From NCBI GenBank assembly GCA_016715995.1, contig JADJXF010000012.1:186001-250000 (forward strand): DNA of 64,000 nucleotides, written 5' to 3'. The notes below the pieces were generated by a model. The model worked only from the letters and a program-made list of their open reading frames with translations. It ran no database searches and was not told where the DNA came from. The position numbers and the translations under genes were made by a program. This document shows, piece by piece, positions 1-8,729 of the stretch. The stretch comes from Flavobacteriales bacterium. GTDB lineage: Bacteria > Bacteroidota > Bacteroidia > Flavobacteriales_F > PHOS-HE28. The number at the start of each line of letters is the position of its first letter. Position 1 is the first letter of the stretch.

Positions 1-1
1 T

Positions 2-865
2 AAGGATGGACACTACTTCGGCGTGTACTTCCCCACACGGCACAGCACGCTCTGGGAGGTGGCGCCCGGCGTGCGCTGGACCTGGATCTTCCCGGTGGTG
101 GTGACGCTCATCGTCTTCGGGTTCTTCGCGTACAGCGTGTGGGTGATCCTGCGGCAGAAACGCCTGAGCGAGATGAAGAACGACTTCATCGGCAATATGA
201 CCCACGAGCTGAAGACGCCCATCAGCACGATCGCGCTCAGCGCTGAAGTGCTGAGCGATCCGGGCATCATCGAGGAACCGGAGCGGCTGCGTGAATACGC
301 GCGCATCATCCGCAGCGAGAATGAGCGCCTGCGGACACAGGTGGAGCGCGTGCTGCAGCTGGCCACGCTCGACAAGGACACGCTGAAGATGAAGCAGGAG
401 CCGGTGGACATGCACCAGGTGGCCGAGTCCGTCGCGGAATCCATCAAACTGCCCGCGCAAGAGCGCAACATGCATGTGGAACCGCGCCTGGAAGCCGCCC
501 GCTGCACGGTGATGGGCGACCGCGTTCACCTTACCAACGCCGTATTCAACCTCCTCGACAACGCCGTGAAATACGGTCGGACCGGCACGCCGATCGAGAT
601 CCGCACCAGCCAGCAGGGCAACGAGCTGCTGCTCTCCGTGAAGGACGAGGGCATCGGCATCCGCAAGGAGGACCAGAAGCACGTCTTCGAGCGCTTCTTC
701 CGCGTTCACACCGGCAACGTGCACGACGTGAAGGGCTTCGGCCTCGGTCTCCACTACGTGCAGCAGATCGCGCTGGCCCACGGCGGTGGCATCAGCGTAA
801 GAAGCGAACCGGGAAAGGGCAGCGTGTTCACGCTCTCCCTTCCCCTTAAACCCATCGGATCATGA
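2..865 (+). CDS. Sensor histidine kinase, C-terminal part (5' end outside window)
   Basis: The frame is open from base 2, so the gene begins upstream and its sensor region is missing here. The visible part has one hydrophobic membrane segment (about residues 28-50), then a HisKA domain with the H-box HELKTPIS (phospho-accepting His near residue 68). The ATPase domain follows, with an N-box (NLLDNAVKYG), G1 (DEGIGI) and G2 (GFGLGL). It would autophosphorylate and pass phosphate to the response regulator. The stop codon overlaps the regulator's start (ATGA at 862-865), so the two are translationally coupled partners. The stimulus cannot be read from this fragment. Confidence 0.93.
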   Translation, partial: KDGHYFGVYFPTRHSTLWEVAPGVRWTWIFPVVVTLIVFGFFAYSVWVILRQKRLSEMKNDFIGNMTHELKTPISTIALSAEVLSDPGIIEEPERLREYARIIRSENERLRTQVERVLQLATLDKDTLKMKQEPVDMHQVAESVAESIKLPAQERNMHVEPRLEAARCTVMGDRVHLTNAVFNLLDNAVKYGRTGTPIEIRTSQQGNELLLSVKDEGIGIRKEDQKHVFERFFRVHTGNVHDVKGFGLGLHYVQQIALAHGGGISVRSEPGKGSVFTLSLPLKPIGS

Positions 866-1563
866 GCGAGAAGGCGACCATCCTCCTGGTGGAGGACGAT
901 ATGAACCTGGGCTTCGTGGTGCAGGACGCGCTGAAGCGCAAGGGCTACACCGTTCACCTGGTGCGCGACGGCAAGGAGGGGCTGAAGAAGTTCAATGAGC
1001 AGCCGTACGACCTCTGCGTGCTGGACGTGATGCTGCCCGGCAAGGACGGCTTCAGCCTGGCGGAGGACATCCGCCTCACCAACGCGCTCGTGCCCATCGT
1101 CTTCCTCACCGCCAAGAGCCAGACCGAGGACCGCATCGCCGGCTTCAAGGCCGGGGGCGATGATTACCTCACCAAGCCCTTCAGCCACGAGGAGCTCGTG
1201 CTGCGCATCGAGGCCATCCTGCGCCGCACGCTTGGCAAGGGCGAGGACCCGCGCAACCGCGAGCGCTTCGAGGTGGGCGACTACACCTTCGACCACCGCA
1301 ACCTGATGCTGAGCCATCCCGCCGAGGAGCGCAAACTCACGAAGAAGGAGGCCGACGTGCTGCGCCTGCTCTGCCTGCATGCCGACCAGGTGCTGCCGCG
1401 CGAGCTGGTGCTGAACATGGTCTGGGGCGACGACACCTACTTCCTCGGCCGCAGCCTCGATGTCTTCATCAGCCGCCTGCGCAAATACCTGAAGCTCGAT
1501 CCCAAAGTGCAAATCGTGAACGTTCACGGTGTGGGGTTTAAGCTGGTGGTGGATCGGGCATAG
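862..1563 (+). CDS. OmpR/PhoB-family response regulator
   Basis: This 233-residue protein has an N-terminal receiver domain with acidic pocket EDD at 11-13, phospho-acceptor Asp55 in VLDVMLPG and Lys105 in LTKPF. A winged-helix DNA-binding domain follows (about 135-230, ending with SRLRKYL and VHGVGFKL). It is the transcriptional output partner of the kinase it overlaps by four bases. Length and domain order are standard for the family. Target genes cannot be inferred from the window. Confidence 0.95.
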   Translation: MSEKATILLVEDDMNLGFVVQDALKRKGYTVHLVRDGKEGLKKFNEQPYDLCVLDVMLPGKDGFSLAEDIRLTNALVPIVFLTAKSQTEDRIAGFKAGGDDYLTKPFSHEELVLRIEAILRRTLGKGEDPRNRERFEVGDYTFDHRNLMLSHPAEERKLTKKEADVLRLLCLHADQVLPRELVLNMVWGDDTYFLGRSLDVFISRLRKYLKLDPKVQIVNVHGVGFKLVVDRA

Positions 1564-1683
1564 TAGTACATGGTCCCCGAGGACGGGAAACCCGGCGCGG
1601 GCTTGAGTTTCTCCATGGCCCGGAGACGCTGCGAGGACCAAGGCGGCCACCTTGTATAACAAGCCGCGTCTTCTTCGCGAGTG
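1564..1683. other. Intergenic region, no gene seen
   Basis: This is 120 bp between the response regulator and the secreted protein. No convincing TAnnTTTG promoter or T-tailed hairpin was seen. A short palindrome CTTGTATAACAAG lies about 20 bp upstream of the next start, but it is too short to interpret. Confidence 0.4.
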
Positions 1684-2712
1684 ATGCGGAATCCAAAGTT
1701 GATAGTAGTGGTCTTGTCAATATCGGCAGCTCCCTCATGTAGCGGCCAGACCTATTTCTCTACGGGGGGTGATCCCGACGGAGGGCGGTTGTACAGGGCG
1801 ATCGACCTGTGCCACCCGCAGCTACTGACTGTCACCGGTATCACATACTTGGACATCACCCTGCTGAACGATCGCCGCCTGCTTGGATACCGATTCGCGA
1901 ATCCGTCCGGATTCTACATGATAGACACCCTTACCGGTTCGGCGAGCATTCTTGCTGCAACGAATTCAGTTGCCGACGTGGTCGCCATGGAAACGGAGTC
2001 TGATTCGACGATTCTCTTCGCCAAGAGCTGGGACCCCCAACTCTACCGCTTGCATCTTATCACGCTTGCCGTCTCGGTCGTTGGCAACATGGCGAGCTAT
2101 CCCGGTGGGGATCTCTTGCTTCTCGGGAATCAACTATTCTACACAACGCAATCGAACGCATTGCGCCGCATTGATTTGACTCCTGACCATCAGTCGATTT
2201 CCCAGATGTTGCACATCGGTTGGCTGACCGTACCCAACGTATGGGGACTTGCCCTTCCCTCTGGCTTCATGGATGAATATCCTGATTGCATCCTAGCGAC
2301 CGCTGGCCAGCAACTTTACGCCCTCAATACCGTCACGGCAGAGGTGACGGAAATATGCGACATGAGCGTAACCGGTTCATTCTATGGTGCCGCTGCAATT
2401 AGGGACGAGACTACGTCGAACCCGAACATGTACGTAACGGACAGCGGACCGTGCTCATGGCACCCGCAACCAAGCACGCTGTTAATCGGGGCTGAAGGGG
2501 TGGCTGAGGCTGTGAAAGCTTGGCTTCCATCAACGCACACGCTGATCGAGTGGAATCTATTCGATGCGGTTGGGCGATATATCGCTGGAGCAAGGGGAGC
2601 CACAATGGATGACAATAGACAATTCAACCACGGTTGGTACATCCTACGAGCCATGGTTCAGGATCCCTGTGGCAGGGAAATCCTCGTGCCGGGCATCCGA
2701 TTGCGCATGTGA
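1684..2712 (+). CDS. Secreted protein with T9SS type A-like C-terminal sorting domain
   Basis: The product has about 342 residues. It opens with a signal peptide (hydrophobic stretch LIVVVLSISA followed by PSCSG). I chose the ATG at 1684 over the GTG one codon upstream. The middle is Gly/Thr-rich with phrases typical of beta-propeller-like proteins (TLTGSASIL, QLYALNTVTAEV), but no named family is recognised. The last 55 residues (IEWNLFDAVGR, then GWYILRAM and a final RL-rich strand) resemble a type IX secretion sorting domain. That would place it on the surface or outside the cell. Codon use is visibly less G+C-rich than the neighbours, suggesting transfer or relaxed selection. Confidence 0.6.
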   Translation: MRNPKLIVVVLSISAAPSCSGQTYFSTGGDPDGGRLYRAIDLCHPQLLTVTGITYLDITLLNDRRLLGYRFANPSGFYMIDTLTGSASILAATNSVADVVAMETESDSTILFAKSWDPQLYRLHLITLAVSVVGNMASYPGGDLLLLGNQLFYTTQSNALRRIDLTPDHQSISQMLHIGWLTVPNVWGLALPSGFMDEYPDCILATAGQQLYALNTVTAEVTEICDMSVTGSFYGAAAIRDETTSNPNMYVTDSGPCSWHPQPSTLLIGAEGVAEAVKAWLPSTHTLIEWNLFDAVGRYIAGARGATMDDNRQFNHGWYILRAMVQDPCGREILVPGIRLRM

Positions 2713-2862
2713 CCCAAACCCGTTCCGGCGTTCTTGCGCCGTAGCAACCCGCTGGGCGATTCTGAATGGGCAGTGGCCCTCAGGGGATTGCCACGCTTGC
2801 GGATATAATCTGGTGCCAGCGTCCTTCGAACGGTCCAATGCAATTCACGACCGGAGAGAATC

Positions 2863-3318
2863 TCACCCCGCCCCCAACAGCCTCTTCACCACCGCCGCCA
2901 CCGCGCTCCCATCGGCCTTGCCGGCAAGTTGCTTGTTCGCCTCGCCCATCACGCGGCCCATGTCCTTCATGCCCGCTGCGCCTGTTGAGGCGATGACATC
3001 GCGCACGGCTGCCTCCACCTCCTCTTCGCTCAGGCGTTTGGGTAGATAGGCTTCGATCACGAAGGCTTGGTTCTCCTCCTCCTGCGCCAGGTCGGTGCGC
3101 TGCTGTTCATGGTAGATGGCGGCGCTCTCCATGCGCTGCTTGTGCAGCTTCTGCAGGATCTTCAGGCCGGCGGTCTCATCAAGGCCTTCCCCGCCACCGC
3201 CCTTGGTCAGTTCCAGCAGGATCGCGCTCTTGATGGCGCGCAGGGCGTTGAGCCGGTCCTTCTCCCGGGCCAGCATGGCGGATCTGATGTCCGCGTCGAT
3301 GCGTTCTTGCAGGTTCAT
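2863..3318 (-). CDS. GatB/YqeY domain-containing protein
   Basis: The 151-residue product begins MNLQERIDADIRSAM. I preferred this start to an in-frame ATG six codons upstream because it matches the usual family N terminus. YqeY proteins are small helical proteins related to the tail domain of the GatB amidotransferase subunit. Typical features are DRLNALRAIKSAI, the YLPKRLSEEE segment and a C-terminal MKDMGRVMG helix. The exact role is not established. It lies downstream of ftsZ on the same strand, separated by a strong hairpin. Confidence 0.88.
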   Translation of the reverse strand: MNLQERIDADIRSAMLAREKDRLNALRAIKSAILLELTKGGGGEGLDETAGLKILQKLHKQRMESAAIYHEQQRTDLAQEEENQAFVIEAYLPKRLSEEEVEAAVRDVIASTGAAGMKDMGRVMGEANKQLAGKADGSAVAAVVKRLLGAG

Positions 3319-3339
3319 GGGCTGAAGATCGCCCAAACG

Positions 3340-3374
3340 CGCGATCGGCCGGAAGTGATTCCCGGCCGATCGCG
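3340..3374 (-). terminator. Strong hairpin between ftsZ and yqeY
   Basis: CGCGATCGGCCGG at 3340-3352 pairs perfectly with CCGGCCGATCGCG at 3362-3374 around a 9-nt loop. It lies just after the ftsZ stop codon (minus strand). Only a short T run (TTT) follows, so it may be a terminator, an attenuator or an mRNA-stabilising structure at the end of the dcw operon. Confidence 0.5.
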
Positions 3375-3400
3375 TGAAATGATGTGAAGGCTGTCGTGGC

Positions 3401-5056
3401 CTAATCCACGCGGTCGTGCAGGTGCGGGTTGTTCTTGCTCAGCGTCACGCGGCGCTCCCCGTTCTCATCCACGGTCTCGTTCAGCGAGAACCGGCTGATG
3501 CTGCTGTCGGTGCTCTTGGGGCCTTCGTTCAGCAGCACCTTCTTGCGGATGTAGGCGGGCTCGCGCTCGTAGTCGGCCACGCCATGCGGCGAACGCATGC
3601 GCATGTTCATCTCGCGCACTTGGGCCAGGCGCTCCTCGTGCTGCTGCTGGTACTCGGGGGTGCTGGTGCGGTTCTCGCGCGAATCGGGCGGGCGGGATTC
3701 GCTCGCGGCCTGCGCTGACGGACTGGCAGCCACCGGAGGCTCCGCAGTGCCGGTGGATACACCATCGGCTGACTCTTCGTAGAGGCCATGTACCACCTTG
3801 TCTTCCTCAGCCTGGATGGACTCCGGTGTTACCACACGCTGAGCGAACGGCTCCACCTCGAACTCAATATGGCGCTGCGTGACGGTGGTGGGCGCCACAG
3901 GCTCGCTCTTGGGCTCCTCCTTCACCACGATGTACGGCTCGGCGGGGTCCGTGGGGACAGGCGGCGGCGCGGGTGCAGCAGGCGCCGCCGCACCAGTGAC
4001 CGGATTGGCGATGGGCTGCGTGATCATGGTGGGCACATCGGCATTGAGGTCGATCAGCGTGCGCTGGTTCCGCTCCGAAACGCCAGCGCCCGTATCTGGC
4101 TTGGTCTGGAAGCCAGTGGCGATGATGGTGATGCGGAGCTTGTCGCCCAGCGACTCGTCCTTACCGTAGCCCCAGATCACATCGGCCGAGCTGCCCGCCG
4201 CCTTCTGGATGTGCGCGGTGATCTCATCGATCTCGTCCATGAGGATGTCGCGCGTGCCATGCGTGATGTTGAGCAGGACGAACTTAGCGCCGCTGATGTC
4301 GTTGTCGTTGAGCAGCGGGGAATCGAGCGCTTCCTGCGCGGCGCGCAACCCGCGGTCCTCGCCCTCGGTCTCGGCCATGCCCATGATGGCCACGCCGCTG
4401 CGCGTCATCACGGTCTTCACATCCTCGAAGTCCACGTTCACCTTGCCGGTCTTGGTGATGATCTCGGCGATGCCGCGCGCGGCGGTGGTGAGCACGTTGT
4501 CGGCGTGCATGAAGGCGTTGTCGAGGCTGAGGTTGCCGTACTGGTCGCGCAGGCGGTCGTTGTTGATCACCAGCAGGGTGTCCACGGCGTTGCGCAGCTC
4601 CTCCACGCCGGCGCTCGCCTGCTGCTTGCGCTTGCGGCCCTCCCATTGAAAGGGCATGGTGACGATGCCCACGGTGAGGATCCCCAGCTCGCGTGCGATG
4701 GCCGCAACCACGGGGGCCGCGCCTGTGCCGGTGCCACCGCCCATGCCGGCGGTGATGAAGAGCATCTTGGTGCGGGTGCTGAGCACCTGGCGGATCTCAT
4801 CGAGGTTCTCTTGCGCCGCATCCTTTCCGCGATCAGGGATGCTGCCCGCGCCGAGTCCCTCGGTGAGTCCTGGGCCGAGCTGGAGCTTCACGGGCACGGG
4901 GCTGACGTCGAGCGCCTGGCGGTCGGTGTTGCACACGATGAAGTCCACGCCCAGGATGCCTTGAGCGAACATGTGGTTCACGGCATTGCTGCCGCCGCCG
5001 CCCACGCCGATCACCTTGATGATCGAACTGAGTTCCTTGGGAAGGTCGAATTTCAT
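3401..5056 (-). CDS. ftsZ: Cell division protein FtsZ
   Basis: This is the tubulin-like GTPase that polymerises into the division ring. The GTP-binding signature GGGTGTG is at residues 106-112, preceded by VGGGGSNAVN near the N terminus. The T7 loop region (NVDFEDVKTVM) completes the active site between subunits. At 551 residues it is longer than proteobacterial FtsZ because of a long Pro/Ala/Glu-rich linker from about residue 330. The C-terminal tail ends NNPHLHDRVD, the form seen in Bacteroidota, not the proteobacterial FtsZ tail peptide. It is last in the dcw cluster, 32 bp after ftsA. Confidence 0.98.
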   Translation of the reverse strand: MKFDLPKELSSIIKVIGVGGGGSNAVNHMFAQGILGVDFIVCNTDRQALDVSPVPVKLQLGPGLTEGLGAGSIPDRGKDAAQENLDEIRQVLSTRTKMLFITAGMGGGTGTGAAPVVAAIARELGILTVGIVTMPFQWEGRKRKQQASAGVEELRNAVDTLLVINNDRLRDQYGNLSLDNAFMHADNVLTTAARGIAEIITKTGKVNVDFEDVKTVMTRSGVAIMGMAETEGEDRGLRAAQEALDSPLLNDNDISGAKFVLLNITHGTRDILMDEIDEITAHIQKAAGSSADVIWGYGKDESLGDKLRITIIATGFQTKPDTGAGVSERNQRTLIDLNADVPTMITQPIANPVTGAAAPAAPAPPPVPTDPAEPYIVVKEEPKSEPVAPTTVTQRHIEFEVEPFAQRVVTPESIQAEEDKVVHGLYEESADGVSTGTAEPPVAASPSAQAASESRPPDSRENRTSTPEYQQQHEERLAQVREMNMRMRSPHGVADYEREPAYIRKKVLLNEGPKSTDSSISRFSLNETVDENGERRVTLSKNNPHLHDRVD

Positions 5057-5088
5057 GACGGTGAATGTTGGGGGATGAGGTCGTTGGA

Positions 5089-6381
5089 TCAGATGTCGTC
5101 GTCGTTCTTCAGGAACTCGCCGGTCCTGTTCAGCACCTTCTCGACGAATGTGCTGATGCGGCCCTTGCTATGGTCCTTCACGGCGGGCTTGCGGTTGGTC
5201 TCCGGCATGCTCTGGCGCGTGCGGTCGAGGTGGTCGAAGCCCTTCATCACCAAGCCCACGCCCGTGGCGTACAGCGGGCTGGTGACCGCCTCGACCTTGC
5301 TCTGGCCGAGGTGCTCGTTCGGATAGCCGATGCGCGCGTCCATGCCGGTCATCAGCTCCACCAGGTGCTTCAGGTGCTTGAGCTGTCCGCCGCCGCCGGT
5401 GAGGACGATGCCCGCGATGAGCTGCTTCTCGATGCCGCTGTTGCGGATCTCGAAATGGATGTGCTCGATGATCTCCTCCATGCGGCTCTGGATGATCTCG
5501 GCCAGCATGCGCAAACTGATCTCCTTGGGCTCGCGGCCACGCAGACCGGGGATGCAGACCACCTCGTTCTCCTTGTTCTCCTTGGCGAGGGCGCTGCCGA
5601 ATTTGGTCTTCAGCAGTTCCGCCTGATCGCGCATGATGCCGCAGCCTTGGCGGATGTCCTCGGTGACGACGTTGCCGCCGAAGGGTATCACTGCCGTGTG
5701 ACGAATGATGTTGTCGAGGAAGATGGCGATGTCGGTGGTGCCGCCGCCGATGTCCACGAGCACCACGCCGGCCTCCTTCTCCTGCTGGCTCAGCACGGCC
5801 TCGGCGCTCGCGAGCGGCTCCAGGATCAGCTCGGTGACGTTGAGGCCCGCGCGATGCACGCACTTGTTGATGTTGCGCGCGGCGGTGACCTGGCCACTGA
5901 TGATGTGGAAATTGGCCTCCAGCCGGATGCCGCTCATCCCGATGGGGTCGGGGATGCCCTGCTCGTTGTCCACGATGTACTCCTGCGGCAGCACATGGAT
6001 GATCTCCTCCCCCGGAGGCATCACCAGACGGTGCGTCTCCTCGATGAGCTGATCGATGTCGCCTTGCGAGATCTCCTCCTCGATGCTGTGGCGCATCTTC
6101 ATGCCGCGGTGCTGCATGCTGCGGATGTGCTGGCCTGCGATGCCCACGTTCACTGTCTCGATGATCACCCCGGCCATGTCGGCGGCATCGTTCACCGCTG
6201 CCTTGATGCTGTCAACGGTCTTCGGGATGTTGGCCACCACGCCGCGCGAAACGCCCTCGCTCCGCGCCTTGCCCATGCCGAGGATCTCGATCTTGCCCTG
6301 GGCATTGCGACGGCCCACGATGCAGGCGATCTTGGTGGTGCCGATGTCCAAGCCGGCGACGATGTCTGGGGTGTTCTCCAT
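5089..6381 (-). CDS. ftsA: Cell division protein FtsA
   Basis: This actin-fold ATPase tethers FtsZ to the membrane. The start was placed at MENTPDIVAGLDIGTTK (ATG at 6381), because the frame upstream of it runs into ftsQ. DIGTTK at 12-17 is the first phosphate-binding motif and VDIGGGTTDIAIF the second. The SHS2/1C region lies in between and the nucleotide-binding GGG motif follows (VLTGGGGQLK). It starts 5 bp after the ftsQ stop. Confidence 0.96.
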   Translation of the reverse strand: MENTPDIVAGLDIGTTKIACIVGRRNAQGKIEILGMGKARSEGVSRGVVANIPKTVDSIKAAVNDAADMAGVIIETVNVGIAGQHIRSMQHRGMKMRHSIEEEISQGDIDQLIEETHRLVMPPGEEIIHVLPQEYIVDNEQGIPDPIGMSGIRLEANFHIISGQVTAARNINKCVHRAGLNVTELILEPLASAEAVLSQQEKEAGVVLVDIGGGTTDIAIFLDNIIRHTAVIPFGGNVVTEDIRQGCGIMRDQAELLKTKFGSALAKENKENEVVCIPGLRGREPKEISLRMLAEIIQSRMEEIIEHIHFEIRNSGIEKQLIAGIVLTGGGGQLKHLKHLVELMTGMDARIGYPNEHLGQSKVEAVTSPLYATGVGLVMKGFDHLDRTRQSMPETNRKPAVKDHSKGRISTFVEKVLNRTGEFLKNDDDI

Positions 6382-6386
6382 GGTGC

Positions 6387-7199
6387 TCACAGGTCGTTGA
6401 GGTTGTTTCGTTTGGTGCAGACCACTTGGTCGCCGAAGCGCAGGTCGATGCGGGAGTAGCGGCGCCAATCGGCTTTGGGGATGCCCTCCGCGTAGAAGAG
6501 CTTCAGCTTCGCGAAGCGCTGCTCCAGCGCGGTGCCGTCGCCGATGAGGATGCGCTGCCCCCCGACGGTCGGCACCAGCTCCATCTGTCCGTCCGCGTTC
6601 ACCACCACCTGGTCGATGAGCGCGCCCCAGAATGGGTCCTCACGGAGGAAGAGAGCCAGTCGATACAGGTCGTCCGAGCGGTATCGGTTCACGAGCGAAT
6701 CGTGCGCATTCACCCGAATGACCCCGCGCGAAGCCCCGGGCTCCATGAGCCATCCCATGGCCACCGGCACGCGTGCGGTGTAGTCGTCATCCAACGGCAG
6801 GGTCCATCCTTCGCGGTCGATGTAGAAGCCGCTGCCGTCCGCGTTGATCACGCGCAGCACCGGCTCGCGCTGGCGCACCTTCACGTGCAGATTGCCAGCC
6901 ATGTCGTGATAGACCTCGGCGTCGGCCACGCAAGGGATAGCGCGCAACCGCTGCTCGATGGCCGCGATCTCCACCTGTGCGCTGGGCACGCCCAGCACCG
7001 CCGTGCCTTGATTCATGATCACCCGGCGCACGGCCATCTCATCGACGAAATGAACGCCTTCGCCGCCCAGCACCCGCACCTTCACCTCGCTAATGGGCGC
7101 GTTCCCGGTGCTGTGGTCCACGAAACCGAGGGTGAGCAGCACGCCGGCTGCCGCTAGCGCGATGCCCACAGGGCGGAGGAGGCGCTTGAGGCGGTTCAT
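6387..7199 (-). CDS. ftsQ: Cell division protein FtsQ
   Basis: The 270-residue bitopic membrane protein has a short cytoplasmic N terminus, one membrane span (about 12-28) and a periplasmic POTRA-like region (VRRVIMNQG through VKVRQREPVLRVI). The FtsQ/DivIB beta domain follows. It links early and late divisome proteins in the FtsQLB complex. The start overlaps the murC stop (7196-7199). Confidence 0.93.
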   Translation of the reverse strand: MNRLKRLLRPVGIALAAAGVLLTLGFVDHSTGNAPISEVKVRVLGGEGVHFVDEMAVRRVIMNQGTAVLGVPSAQVEIAAIEQRLRAIPCVADAEVYHDMAGNLHVKVRQREPVLRVINADGSGFYIDREGWTLPLDDDYTARVPVAMGWLMEPGASRGVIRVNAHDSLVNRYRSDDLYRLALFLREDPFWGALIDQVVVNADGQMELVPTVGGQRILIGDGTALEQRFAKLKLFYAEGIPKADWRRYSRIDLRFGDQVVCTKRNNLNDL

Positions 7200-8575
7200 G
7201 GCCGGTGGCGTTCGTTGAGCATGCGTTCGATCAGAGGCACCAAACGGTCGATGTCTCCGGCACCCATGGTGACCACGACATCGACCTCGTGCGAAGCAAG
7301 AGCATCCACGAGAGCGCCGTAGGCGACGACGGACTTCTTATCCATGGGCACGTGTTCGAGAAGCCAGGCCGAGGTGATGCCCGGGATGGGTTCCTCGCGC
7401 GCCGGGTAGATGTCCAGCAGCAACAGCTCATCCAGGGCCGAGAGGCTGCGGCCGAAGTCGGCGGCGAGGTCGCGCGTGCGGGTGAAGAGGTGCGGCTGGA
7501 ACACGCCCGTGACCTTCCTGCCGGGGTAGAGCTCCCTCACGCTGCCGATGCAGGCGTCCAGCTCCTTGGGGTGGTGGGCGTAGTCGTCGATGAGCACCAC
7601 GCGGGGGCTGCGGATCCGCGTCTCGAACCTACGGGCGACCCCACGGAAGGAGGCTAGGCCGTGCCGCAATGCCTCCGGGGCCACCCCCAGTCGAAGCGCC
7701 ACTGTCGCTGCCGCGATGGCGTTCTCCACATTGTGGCGCCCGGGCATGCCGAGCACCAGGCCGCGCAGCTCCCGCCCATCAGCCACAAGGTCGAAATGGT
7801 AGCGGCCGTCGGCCACGCGGATGTTCTCGGCGCGCGGGCTGCCCGTGCTGCCGATGGCATAGACGGATAGCTGTGAGCGGTCCTGGAAATGATGCGCGAC
7901 CCGCTCATGCACGAGCAGCGGGCCGTCGCATTGCACGGCGAATTGCGTGTAGGCCTCGAACATGGCCTCGGCGGTGCCGTAGATGTCCAGGTGGTCGGGG
8001 TCCATCGCGGTGATGATGGACTGCGCCGGGCAGAGCTTCAGGAAGCTGCGGTCGTACTCATCGGCCTCCACCACATTGAGCTGCGCATCGTCCGAAAGCA
8101 GCACGTTGGTTCCGTAATTGGCCGCAATGCCGCCCAAGAAGGCATTGCAGGGCACGCGACCCGCGGTGAGGAGGTGCGCGAGCATGGTGCTCACGGTGGT
8201 CTTGCCGTGCGTGCCGGCCACGGCAACGGTGGGCCTGTCCTTGGTCACCAGGGCGAGCACGTCCGCGCGCTTGAGGATGCGGGCACCCTTGTCCTCCCAG
8301 TGCTTCAGCAATGGGCTACTGAGCGGCACGGCGGGCGTACGCACCACCATCACCGCGTCGGCGGGTGCATCGCGATAGGCCTCTGGCATGAGCTCGACCC
8401 GCTCATCGAACTGCACCTCGATGCCCTCGCTCTGCAGCTGGTTGGTGATCTCGCTCGGGGTCTTGTCGTACCCGGCCACGTGCGCGCCGCGGCGGCGGAA
8501 GTAGCGCGCGAGGCCGCTCATGCCGATGCCGCCAATGCCGATGAAGAAGAAGCGGTTGCCTTCAAGGATGCTCAT
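7196..8575 (-). CDS. murC: UDP-N-acetylmuramate--L-alanine ligase MurC
   Basis: MurC adds L-Ala to UDP-MurNAc, the first step of stem peptide synthesis. I placed the start at MSILEGNRFFFIGIGG (ATG 8575), giving 459 residues. The N-terminal Rossmann motif GIGGIGMS and the ATP-binding loop GTHGKTT at 121-127 are clear. The C-terminal ligase domain carries DDYAHHP. The family is ATP-dependent and cytoplasmic. The gene follows murG after an intergenic inverted-repeat element and overlaps ftsQ by four bases. Confidence 0.97.
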   Translation of the reverse strand: MSILEGNRFFFIGIGGIGMSGLARYFRRRGAHVAGYDKTPSEITNQLQSEGIEVQFDERVELMPEAYRDAPADAVMVVRTPAVPLSSPLLKHWEDKGARILKRADVLALVTKDRPTVAVAGTHGKTTVSTMLAHLLTAGRVPCNAFLGGIAANYGTNVLLSDDAQLNVVEADEYDRSFLKLCPAQSIITAMDPDHLDIYGTAEAMFEAYTQFAVQCDGPLLVHERVAHHFQDRSQLSVYAIGSTGSPRAENIRVADGRYHFDLVADGRELRGLVLGMPGRHNVENAIAAATVALRLGVAPEALRHGLASFRGVARRFETRIRSPRVVLIDDYAHHPKELDACIGSVRELYPGRKVTGVFQPHLFTRTRDLAADFGRSLSALDELLLLDIYPAREEPIPGITSAWLLEHVPMDKKSVVAYGALVDALASHEVDVVVTMGAGDIDRLVPLIERMLNERHRP

Positions 8576-8594
8576 GCGGCAGTAAAGAATTGAC

Positions 8595-8721
8595 GGAACG
8601 CAGATGACGCTGATGGAGCCGATGAACACGGATCCCAAAAGGCAGAAGAGGAAGCTGACCCTGTCAATCCATCCTCATTCCTATCTGCGACTATCAGTTT
8701 CATCTGCGTCATCTGCGTTCC
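8595..8721. repeat. Palindromic intergenic repeat element between murG and murC
   Basis: GGAACGCAGATGACGC (8595-8610) is repeated as a perfect reverse complement at 8706-8721. Related words (CATCTGCG, GATGAAC, ACGGAT) lie between the arms. The element fills nearly the whole murG-murC gap. It resembles the scattered ATCTGCGT-type intergenic repeats of environmental bacterial genomes. No protein is encoded. Confidence 0.6.
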
Positions 8722-8729
8722 CTTTCCTT

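Noticed and set aside
754..1662. Minus-strand gene across the response regulator
   Set aside because: No family signal; its reading is His/Ala/Glu/Leu-rich shadow of the two-component genes.
3788..6459. Long open frames antisense to ftsZ and ftsA (several hundred codons)
   Set aside because: They are rich in His, Asp, Leu and Ala with no domain pattern; in GC-rich DNA antisense frames of conserved genes stay open by chance.
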